From Dehalococcoidia bacterium (GTDB lineage: Bacteria > Chloroflexota > Dehalococcoidia > Plut-88900): a DNA stretch of 5,059 bases. Shown in pieces: positions 1-4,993 of the stretch (position 1 is the stretch's first letter; the number at the start of each line of letters is the position of its first letter). The position numbers and the translations under genes were made by a program. The notes beneath the pieces are model-generated. The model was given only the letters and a program-made list of their open reading frames with translations, did not search any database and was not told the DNA's origin. The DNA lies in the NCBI GenBank assembly GCA_012270635.1, contig JAAXHX010000366.1, positions 1 through 5,059 of the forward strand, written 5' to 3'.

Positions 1-660
1 GGGGCCCGGCTGGTCCACGTCATCGACGCCTGGCACTTCTATCGTGACAACCCGGCGGACATCTTCTTCATCTGGAACGGCGGCGTCGGGCTCTGGGGCG
101 CGTTGCTCGGAGGGACGGTCACGGGGGTGACCTGGGCGATCCTGAACAAGCAGTCCGTGGGCAAGCTGGCCGACATCACCGCCCCCATGATGCTGGTGGC
201 CCAGACGGTTGGCCGCGTGGGCGACGTCATCAACGGGGAGCACTTCAGCACCCGGACGAGCCTGCCCTGGGGCTGGGTCCACACCCATCCTGACTGGCCC
301 GGCCTGAATACGGGCAGACCGGCGGTACCCGTTTCCGAAACCGGGTCGGAGATCGCGTATCACCCCTCGGTGGGCTACGAGATGGTCGCCGACGTGCTGC
401 TGTTCTTAGTCATCATGCGGCTCATCGGCAGGGTCAAACCCGACGGCATGGTGATGCTCATCTACCTGGGCGCGTACTCCGTCATACGGTTCCTCGTCCA
501 GTTCACCCGGGACGACCCGGGTAGGATAGGCGCCCTGCAGCAGGCCCACGTGATAGCCCTGCTGACCCTTGCCGCCGTTGTCGCCTTTGGGACGTTCATG
601 CTGATGCGGCATCGGGCGGAAGGCCCCCGGGCCCCGAGCCCGCCCCTGAGGAGCGCATGA
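1..660 (+). CDS. lgt: Prolipoprotein diacylglyceryl transferase-like protein Lgt, 5'-truncated by the window edge
   Basis: Lgt is an inner-membrane enzyme that moves diacylglycerol from phosphatidylglycerol to the lipobox cysteine of prolipoproteins. The frame is open from base 1, giving 219 visible residues; perhaps the first third of the protein lies upstream. Family landmarks in order are GARLVHVI (1-8), IFFIWNGG (21-28), DITAPM (58-63), the signature GRVGDVINGE (71-80), SLPW (87-90), HPSVGYE (121-127) and a membrane helix ending near IRFLVQF (162-168). The C terminus is a hydrophobic helix (about 182-200) and a short basic tail. Against E. coli Lgt recalled from memory, R143, E151 and R239 are kept (R72, E80, R163). 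N146 is D75, G154 is S83, E243 is Q167 and H103 is W32. The TTG at 103 is internal, not the start, because conserved Lgt sequence precedes it. Family assignment is firm; catalytic competence is less certain. Confidence 0.9.
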   Translation, partial: GARLVHVIDAWHFYRDNPADIFFIWNGGVGLWGALLGGTVTGVTWAILNKQSVGKLADITAPMMLVAQTVGRVGDVINGEHFSTRTSLPWGWVHTHPDWPGLNTGRPAVPVSETGSEIAYHPSVGYEMVADVLLFLVIMRLIGRVKPDGMVMLIYLGAYSVIRFLVQFTRDDPGRIGALQQAHVIALLTLAAVVAFGTFMLMRHRAEGPRAPSPPLRSA

Positions 661-761
661 GACGCGGCCAACTTTCATTGACTTCGTTCGTTATCAAGGG
701 CGAAGAGACGTTGCGCGGCCGGCGCTTTACCGACGCGTTGGATATCAGAGGCTCGGGATGA
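657..761 (+). CDS. Possible 34-aa ORF coupled to lgt (doubtful)
   Basis: The ATG at 657 overlaps the lgt stop as ATGA, a geometry typical of translational coupling. It encodes 34 residues beginning MRRGQLSLTSF, with no membrane helix and no motif I recognise. A purine-rich GAGGAG at 648-653 lies only 3 bases before the ATG, which is closer than usual. Its TGA at 759-761 again overlaps an ATG (758), but that frame runs only nine codons. It could be a real small peptide, a remnant of a deleted gene, or chance; the arrangement is the only support. Confidence 0.2.
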   Translation: MRRGQLSLTSFVIKGEETLRGRRFTDALDIRGSG

Positions 762-780
762 GAGAGGAGCCGAGAACGCC

Positions 781-1596
781 ATGGTGAGCCCCGAAACGGG
801 AGCCCAGCAGACCGGACCGCGCGTCCTGGCCAGGCTGGGATTCTCACCGGCCCCGTTCGTTCATGCGATAGCGTTTGTCGCAGGGTTCTCCCTGGTGTTC
901 ACGGGTTTGGGCGCGCTGCTGGGCTCCCTCGGGACGGGGAGTTGGAGGGACTGGCTGGAGATCGGGGCGGGGACGGTGCTGATCATCCTGGGATTTCACC
1001 TGAGCAGCGTCGTCAGGTTCGGGCCCTTGACCAATATCCTCTACCGGCAGAGGGGCATCGGCATCGGAGCCGGCGATAAGCCGAACCTGCTGAGGTCGAC
1101 GGTGGTCGGGGCGGCGTTTGCCATAGGGTGGACGCCGTGTGTCGGGCCCATCTTGGCCGGAATCCTCTCGCTTACGCTGGAGGGATCGATAGGCCAGGGC
1201 GCGGTCCTGATGTTCGCGTACTCCCTGGGGTTGGGGCTGCCCTTCCTGCTGGTGGGGGCTTTCATCGGCGTTGCGAGACGCTGGCTGAAGAAGGTCAACC
1301 CGTACCTGGAGTTCATTGAGTTGATTAGCGGTCTGCTCCTGGTGCTTATAGGGGCGCTGATAGTGACCGGGTCCCTGCAGCAGCTGAACTCCTACTTCAC
1401 CTTCATCCCCGAGGTTACGGGGAGCAGCGAGGTGACGGGGATGGGCGGCGCATCGATCGTCATAGCCTTTGCGGGGGGCATACTGTCCTTCCTGTCCCCG
1501 TGCATCCTGCCCCTGGTCCCGATCTGGCTGGGATACATGGGCGGCTCGGTGCTCGACCGCCGGGCCCCCGGCGTCCGACCCGCCCCCGCCACGTAA
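781..1596 (+). CDS. ccdA: CcdA/DsbD-family thiol-disulfide transmembrane transporter with apparently permuted helix order
   Basis: CcdA proteins carry electrons from cytoplasmic thioredoxin across the membrane to extracytoplasmic thioredoxin-like partners, for cytochrome c maturation and other thiol reduction. The 271-residue product has the family's helices in an unusual order. HAIAFVAGFSLVF (28-40) resembles canonical TM2 and IGAGTVLIILGFHL (61-74) TM3. AFAIGWTPCVGPILAG (112-127) is TM4 with C120, AYSLGLGLPFLLVGA (146-160) is TM5, and LISGLLLVLIGALIVTG (181-197) is TM6. Then, at the C terminus, AFAGGILSFLSPCILPLVPI (229-248, C241) matches canonical TM1. C120 and C241 are the only cysteines, corresponding to the known active pair of TM1 and TM4. 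The ATG at 781 follows AGGAG at 765-769 with 11 bases spacing. No in-frame start or TM1-like sequence occurs upstream (in-frame TGA at 679-681), and all three frames of 661-780 lack one. It lies 120 bases after lgt and converges on recJ. Family assignment is strong; the permutation is read by eye. Confidence 0.85.
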   Translation: MVSPETGAQQTGPRVLARLGFSPAPFVHAIAFVAGFSLVFTGLGALLGSLGTGSWRDWLEIGAGTVLIILGFHLSSVVRFGPLTNILYRQRGIGIGAGDKPNLLRSTVVGAAFAIGWTPCVGPILAGILSLTLEGSIGQGAVLMFAYSLGLGLPFLLVGAFIGVARRWLKKVNPYLEFIELISGLLLVLIGALIVTGSLQQLNSYFTFIPEVTGSSEVTGMGGASIVIAFAGGILSFLSPCILPLVPIWLGYMGGSVLDRRAPGVRPAPAT

Positions 1597-1634
1597 AGGG
1601 CCTGCCTCTCATTCGGGCCCAGAGAGACGGCGGG
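1597..1634. terminator. Convergent intergenic gap between ccdA and recJ with a weak stem
   Basis: Both genes end here, 38 bases apart, so transcripts from both sides must stop in or past this gap. The only pairing found is GGGCC (1598-1602) with GGCCC (1616-1620) across a 13-base loop, with no T tract on either strand. This is weak for an intrinsic terminator. Termination by Rho or by transcript collision is equally possible. Confidence 0.2.
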
Positions 1635-3317
1635 CTAGGCGCTGGGCGCGAAGTCGATCAGCTCCAGTTCCAGCCGCTCCCTGTCTTGCCAACGGTCGAT
1701 CTTGATGTGATAGACCGCGTCGATGGGGCCGGTCAACTCGCCGATGCGATGTCCCATCCTGAAGGCCACGGCGTTCCAGACCGAAGTCCCTCCCCGCAAC
1801 GACATCCTCAGGTGCGCTTCGTCGGATCCCATGGTGCGCACGCCCAGGGGAGTGAGCCTCTTGGAGAGGAACACGGGCCGAGGGTTTCCCTGGCCCACGG
1901 GCTCCAGCAGCCGGATGAACTTCAGGAGCCGGGCCTCGATCTGCGTGAGGGGCATGGCCACGTCGATCTTGATGGAAGGTTGAAGGTCCAGGCCCCCGAG
2001 CCTCTCGGCGGCGATCTCGGTGAGGCGGTCCTTGAGGGCGTCAATGTTCTCATTGGCTATGACGAATCCCGCGGCCTGGGCATGGCCCCCGTGACGGATG
2101 AACAGGTCGGCGCATTGCTGCAGGGCGGCGGTGATGTCGAACTCGGGAATGGAGCGGCAGGAAGCGCGCGTGACCTCGGGCCCGGTGGACAGCACGACCG
2201 CCGGCCTGTAACGCTCCTCGCTAAGCTTGCCGGCGACCAGCCCCACGACGCCCGGCTCGAAGCCCGGGCCCCCGGCGATGATTATGGGCCCGTCTACGGG
2301 GGGTTCGTCCAGCTGGGCCTGGGCCCTGGCGAACGCGTCCTCGGTGTGGCTGCGGCGCTGGCGGTTGCGCTGGTTCAGCTCATCGGCCAGGGGCTGGGCT
2401 TCGGCGGCGGAGGCGGCGGTCAGGAGCCGGTAGCTGGTGATGGCATGATCGACCCTCCCGGCCGCGTTGATCCTCGGGGCCAGGGAGAAGGAGATGGTCT
2501 CGGCGTCCAGGTTCCCGGGACTCACGCCCGCCCGGGACATGAGCTCCCGGAGGCCGGGGCGCTCGGCCCTGTTCAGGACCTCGAGACCCCGCTTGACCAG
2601 GTTGCGGTTGTCGCCCACCAGGGGCGCCATGTCGGCTACGGAGCCCAGAGCGACCAGGTCCAGCAGACTCTCGTCCTCGTCGTGCCCCAGGTGATGCCGC
2701 AGAACTTGCATGGTCCTGTAGGCAAGGCCGACGGCGGCCAACTCTCGGAACGGGTACGGGGAGTCCCGGCGCTTCGGGTCGATAATGGCGAGGGCCGGGG
2801 GGAGGTCGGGTGGGGGGGTGTGGTGATCGGTGACTATGACGTCGATGCCCATTTCGTTGGCAAGCTCAATCTCGGACCGGGAGCTGACGCCGCAGTCGGC
2901 GGTGATGATGAGGTCCACCCCGAGGCCCCCGAACTTTTCCAACCCCTGGACGCTGAGCCCATGCCCCTCCTCCGTGCGATGGGGAATGTAGGGGGTCGTC
3001 CGCGCCCCCAGGGCTGTCAGGCCGTTATTCAGCAGCGCGGTTGCTGTCACCCCGTCGGCGTCGAAGTCTCCGTAGACGGCGATGAACTCCCGCCTCTCTA
3101 TGGCCGCGGCTATGCGCTCGATTGCCGGGGCGATGTCGGGGAGGAGGTTGGGGTCGGGGAGGGGGAGGTCCTCGATGGAGAGGAATTTCTTGATCTGGGA
3201 GAGATCGGTCAGCCCGCGATTGTAGGAGATTTGGGCCGTGGATGGCGGTATACCCCTGAACCGCACCATCCTGTCCCGTGGTACGGGAGGGGAGATAGTC
3301 CAGCGGAACTTCGTCAT
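1635..3317 (-). CDS. recJ: Single-stranded-DNA-specific exonuclease RecJ
   Basis: RecJ degrades single-stranded DNA 5' to 3' using Mn2+ or Mg2+, in recombinational repair (RecF pathway), mismatch repair and base excision repair, in the cytoplasm. The product is 560 residues, close to E. coli RecJ (577). The DHH domain shows VYGDFDADG (81-89), ITADCG (138-143), VTDHH (162-166) and ALGSVADMAPL (223-233), all with the expected metal-binding aspartates and histidines. LAPRINAAGR (279-288) links to the DHHA1 domain, which carries GFEPGVVGLVAGKL (352-365), SCRSIPEFDI (386-395) and the substrate-binding RHGGHAQAAGF (408-418). The C terminus has the OB-type region with EPVGQGNPRPVF (472-483) and closing DRWQDRERLELELIDF (541-556). 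No catalytic residue is missing. The ATG at 3317 starts TKFRWTISP, a usual RecJ N terminus. There is no clear Shine-Dalgarno just upstream; the preceding gene stops 19 bases away, so coupling by ribosome re-initiation is likely. Confidence 0.97.
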   Translation of the reverse strand: MTKFRWTISPPVPRDRMVRFRGIPPSTAQISYNRGLTDLSQIKKFLSIEDLPLPDPNLLPDIAPAIERIAAAIERREFIAVYGDFDADGVTATALLNNGLTALGARTTPYIPHRTEEGHGLSVQGLEKFGGLGVDLIITADCGVSSRSEIELANEMGIDVIVTDHHTPPPDLPPALAIIDPKRRDSPYPFRELAAVGLAYRTMQVLRHHLGHDEDESLLDLVALGSVADMAPLVGDNRNLVKRGLEVLNRAERPGLRELMSRAGVSPGNLDAETISFSLAPRINAAGRVDHAITSYRLLTAASAAEAQPLADELNQRNRQRRSHTEDAFARAQAQLDEPPVDGPIIIAGGPGFEPGVVGLVAGKLSEERYRPAVVLSTGPEVTRASCRSIPEFDITAALQQCADLFIRHGGHAQAAGFVIANENIDALKDRLTEIAAERLGGLDLQPSIKIDVAMPLTQIEARLLKFIRLLEPVGQGNPRPVFLSKRLTPLGVRTMGSDEAHLRMSLRGGTSVWNAVAFRMGHRIGELTGPIDAVYHIKIDRWQDRERLELELIDFAPSA

Positions 3318-3336
3318 TCAGGAAAGAGGGGAAGGG

Positions 3337-4026
3337 TCACCAGAGGGACATTCCGCTGCGGTCCAGCTCGTCGTTGTATTCGTTGGCCAGGGTGAATGCG
3401 CGGAAGGTGAGGTATACCCACGCGGCAATCCCGACGGCAATGAATACGTAGGTGTATTGCAGGTTAGACCAGAGCATGTAGACGGTGAGGGTAATGGCGA
3501 GTCCCGGCAGGATGAACCTGCGGCCTCGGAGGGGGTCCGACTCCTCGTTCGGGTAGGCAAGGAGGATGAGGGCGGCCCAGGCCGGCACGCCGAGGGCATA
3601 GAAGATCGGGCCTTCGCCGATGAAGGTCAGCAGAACGAACAGCCCCCAGATGGTGGCCCCCGCCATCATCAACAGCAGACCGGTGATCACCTTGCCCACG
3701 TAAATGTGGCCCACGCCCCAAATGCCCACAAGGCCGCAAAGTGACGCCAGCATGGCCGCGATGTCGGGGTCCTTGCGGGGCAGGGGCGGCAGGTCTTCCT
3801 CTCCGACCTCCGCTTCGGGTGGGGGCCAGGTGAGGGGCCGATAGCCGTCCAGCCTGACCAGTCCGTGGCCGTTTCTAAGCACCTCCGGGTCCACGAAGCG
3901 AAGGAGGGAGTCGGGGATAGGGCCCCAGGACTGGCCGCCGCACCCCTGGCACTTCGTCTCGGAAGAGAGGGCGAGCATCGAGCAATGCCGACAGACTTTG
4001 GAATCGATAAGCTGTTTCAGGGGCAT
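3337..4026 (-). CDS. Zinc-ribbon, TM2-like multi-pass membrane protein of unknown function
   Basis: The 229-residue product starts with a compact zinc ribbon (VCRHC at 11-15, CQGC at 26-29; cysteines 12, 15, 26 and 29), typical of small metal-binding knuckles. A polar, proline- and acid-rich linker (about 60-86) follows. Then comes a segment resembling the TM2 domain: KDPDIAAMLASLCGLVGIWG (85-104), GHIYVGKVITGLL (106-118) and hydrophobic continuation to about 136. Further hydrophobic stretches lie near 141-158, 171-187 and 191-212, so four or five membrane passes are plausible, with a charged C-terminal tail. The ATG at 4026 has a strong GGAGG Shine-Dalgarno at 4035-4039, 8 bases away. It lies 19 bases before recJ and probably shares its transcript. 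The ribbon-plus-TM2 layout suggests a membrane protein with a soluble zinc-binding head, but no function can be assigned. TM2 assignment is by pattern and moderately sure. Confidence 0.85.
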   Translation of the reverse strand: MPLKQLIDSKVCRHCSMLALSSETKCQGCGGQSWGPIPDSLLRFVDPEVLRNGHGLVRLDGYRPLTWPPPEAEVGEEDLPPLPRKDPDIAAMLASLCGLVGIWGVGHIYVGKVITGLLLMMAGATIWGLFVLLTFIGEGPIFYALGVPAWAALILLAYPNEESDPLRGRRFILPGLAITLTVYMLWSNLQYTYVFIAVGIAAWVYLTFRAFTLANEYNDELDRSGMSLW

Positions 4027-4155
4027 GGGTCTAGCCTCCCGAAGGGTAGTGGGTGGGGCAGGGTGCGCCGGATGCCGCCTTCGGGCGTCGGGGCTTTGCT
4101 GTCTCCGAGACCACGCGGGTCATGGATGAGACCCTCCCCTCAACTACCTAACCCA
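4027..4155 (-). promoter_or_regulatory. Structured 5' leader of the zinc-ribbon/recJ unit
   Basis: If transcription starts just after the -10 box at 4156-4161, the leader is about 125 bases. It contains a perfect 4-bp stem closed by four bases (CGCC 4076-4079, GGCG 4084-4087, plus-strand loop TTCG) and a GGGTC/GACCC stem (4118-4122/4130-4134). It also has GAGACC repeated at 4107-4112 and 4128-4133, exactly 21 bases apart, with GTCTC at 4101-4105 forming a palindrome with the first copy. No known riboswitch class is recognisable. The ribosome binding site GGAGG is at 4035-4039. Confidence 0.35.
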
Positions 4156-4161
4156 ATTATA
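4156..4161 (-). promoter_or_regulatory. -10 box (TATAAT) for the zinc-ribbon protein and recJ
   Basis: A perfect TATAAT reads on the minus strand here. No TTGACA-like -35 sits 16-18 bases upstream, where the GC hairpin of the preceding gene lies instead. The box is isolated in a GC-rich context and correctly placed after that hairpin, which favours a real promoter; without a -35 it may be weak or activator-dependent. Confidence 0.45.
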
Positions 4162-4177
4162 CGCCAGCGAAACGACG

Positions 4178-4198
4178 GGGCGGGCTCGGGGCCCGCCC
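4178..4198 (-). terminator. GC-rich hairpin downstream of the DUF4870 gene
   Basis: GGGCGGGC (4178-4185) pairs perfectly with GCCCGCCC (4191-4198) over a 5-base loop. It begins 17 bases after the stop codon at 4215. In the minus transcript the stem is followed by CCGTCGTTTCGC, so the T tract is poor. It probably acts as a terminator or as a 3' stabilising hairpin separating this gene from the promoter at 4156. Confidence 0.55.
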
Positions 4199-4214
4199 GA
4201 CTTTGTTCAGTAAG

Positions 4215-4580
4215 CTATCTGTCCTTGGATATCATGGCCGAGAGAAGGTCGCCGATGAACACGTACCGGAATTGCTGTCCTTGGTTGCATCGGAAAGCGC
4301 CGTACATACCGTATAGGATTGGGATGACCAGCACCAGCAGACCGACTCCAGTATTGATTGCTGACCCAAGCACGAATGCCACGAAGCCCGTAAACGCTTG
4401 AAAAATGAAGGCTTGCAAAGCCTGAAAACCTACGTATTCAGAGCTTCTTCGTTTGAATATCCAAATTCCCATTGTAATTGCCACAAAGTAAGGGAAAAAG
4501 GTTATTACGTTCAACACCATGTTCGCGTGGGCTATAGCTGCCCACATACGTTCGGAGGGACTGATTTCGCCGGGTTGCAA
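4215..4580 (-). CDS. DUF4870-family small membrane protein
   Basis: The product is 121 residues from the chosen start. It opens with SPSERMWAAIAHANMV (7-22), the family's typical 'sEr..a.laH' entry. A first membrane helix to IWIFKRR (39-45) leads to SSEYVGFQALQAFIFQ (46-61), matching the usual segment of polar plus glutamine-alanine residues before helix two. Helix two spans about 58-75 and helix three about 78-96, followed by a polar tail (YVFIGDLLSAMISKDR). The family's function is unknown. A TTG at 4580 is chosen because GAGGTG lies at 4588-4593, 7 bases upstream; the longer TTG start at 4610 has no ribosome binding site and a TAA directly before it. Hand counts give roughly 37-57% G+C per 60-base line, against 65% for a recJ line, so it is visibly AT-richer than its neighbours, perhaps from transfer. 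It has its own promoter and a downstream hairpin. Confidence 0.85.
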   Translation of the reverse strand: MQPGEISPSERMWAAIAHANMVLNVITFFPYFVAITMGIWIFKRRSSEYVGFQALQAFIFQAFTGFVAFVLGSAINTGVGLLVLVIPILYGMYGAFRCNQGQQFRYVFIGDLLSAMISKDR

Positions 4581-4587
4581 GGCTGCG

Positions 4588-4593
4588 CACCTC
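4588..4593 (-). promoter_or_regulatory. Shine-Dalgarno GAGGTG that decides the DUF4870 start
   Basis: On the minus strand GAGGTG precedes the TTG at 4580 by 7 bases, the ideal distance. It lies inside the longer reading from 4610, arguing against that start. The first family-conserved residues begin about seven codons after the chosen TTG. Confidence 0.65.
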
Positions 4594-4631
4594 GGGGGGT
4601 ATGGGTTCAATTAGCGGTGTAGGCTGGCCTC

Positions 4632-4640
4632 ATTATAGCA
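4632..4640 (-). promoter_or_regulatory. Extended -10 promoter (TGCTATAAT) of the DUF4870 gene
   Basis: The minus strand reads TGC-TATAAT, a perfect -10 with the upstream TG of extended -10 promoters. No good -35 is seen 16-18 bases upstream, which extended -10 promoters do not need. The start site would fall near 4625, leaving a leader of about 45 bases before the TTG at 4580 and almost none for the TTG at 4610. The upstream stretch 4641-4724 holds nothing else I can name. Confidence 0.6.
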
Positions 4641-4724
4641 CAGGCGGGTTATTTTGCTCTTTGAGGGCTTTGCACGGCTGCCGATGGCCCATCTCGTGTC
4701 TTGCAGATGACCCTGCACTCCCCT

Positions 4725-4781
4725 CCCGCTCATACTTCCCTTCGACAGACTCAGGATAAACTAGGGCTCAGGACGAGCGGG
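4725..4781. repeat. Interrupted REP-like inverted repeat with a 17-base internal duplication
   Basis: CCCGCTC (4725-4731) and GAGCGGG (4775-4781) form perfect 7-bp terminal inverted repeats. Inside, CTTCGACAGACTCAGGA resembles a common dispersed bacterial palindrome recalled as CTTCGACAAGCTCAGGACGAGCGG. Here CTCAGGA occurs twice (4750-4756 and 4767-4773), 17 bases apart, so the repeat core looks expanded by an insertion or partial duplication. Such elements are non-coding and usually intergenic. Confidence 0.6.
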
Positions 4782-4785
4782 TACC

Positions 4786-4861
4786 GGGGATGGATTCCCG
4801 ATCGGAGTCGGGAATGACGGAGTGGGGATGGATTCCGGCTCGGGGGCCGGAATGATGAGAT
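4786..4861. repeat. Two tandem 38-bp hairpin units (GGGGATGGATTCC...)
   Basis: Unit 1 is 4786-4823 and unit 2 is 4824-4861, each starting GGGGATGGATTCC. Each folds into an 8-bp perfect stem with a 6-base loop starting TCGG: ATTCCCGA/TCGGGAAT (4794-4801/4808-4815) and ATTCCGGC/GCCGGAAT (4832-4839/4846-4853). The inner three pairs differ between copies but stay paired. The ATTCC...GGAAT theme resembles widespread intergenic repeats such as Neisseria dRS3, recalled from memory. Confidence 0.8.
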
Positions 4862-4993
4862 GGGGGGTGGAGATGAGTGTTGGACGCGGGCAGGTCGGTT
4901 GTTTGCGGGGATGGCGGTCGGACGTGGGGAGGTGGTCGGGCGGTGGGGTTGTCAGGCGGGAGGAGGGTGGTCAGGTGGGAGGGGGAGTGAGGG
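4862..4993 (-). terminator. C-rich, G-poor tract after fabF, candidate Rho-utilisation region
   Basis: The plus strand from 4861 to 4993 counts 80 G and 13 C in 133 bases, so the minus-strand transcript leaving fabF is about 60% C and 10% G. That bias, immediately after the stop codon and with no T-tailed hairpin, is what Rho loading sites look like. It contains a degenerate repeat of GTCRG-type units. It also separates fabF from the DUF4870 promoter. No gene is supported here. Confidence 0.45.

Noticed and set aside
103..660. lgt starting at the TTG at 103
   Set aside because: Conserved Lgt sequence (IWNGG and before) lies upstream in the same open frame, so the gene begins outside the window.
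596..847. Minus-strand 83-codon frame across the lgt-ccdA gap
   Set aside because: It overlaps two real genes in antisense, has no recognisable motif and no promoter or ribosome binding site that I can see.
1500..3395. Long plus-strand open frame of 631 codons opposite recJ
   Set aside because: It mirrors recJ, which has all family motifs on the other strand; high G+C leaves antisense frames open. The translation is low in hydrophobic order and matches no family I know.
4027..4155. Riboswitch or T-box in the leader
   Set aside because: I see small stems, but no T-box sequence and no known aptamer core.
4215..4610. Longer DUF4870 start at TTG 4610
   Set aside because: No ribosome binding site, a stop codon directly before it, and only about 15 bases from the expected transcript start; the TTG at 4580 has an ideal GAGGTG.
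4398..4622. Plus-strand 74-codon frame
   Set aside because: Antisense of the DUF4870 gene, which has family sequence, promoter and ribosome binding site.
4786..4861. CRISPR array
   Set aside because: Only two units, with no unique spacers between them; each unit is itself a hairpin.
4928..4993. G-quadruplex on the plus strand
   Set aside because: Several GGG runs exist, but most loops are 8-9 bases, so the strict four-run, 1-7 base loop pattern is not met; a relaxed one is possible but not claimed.
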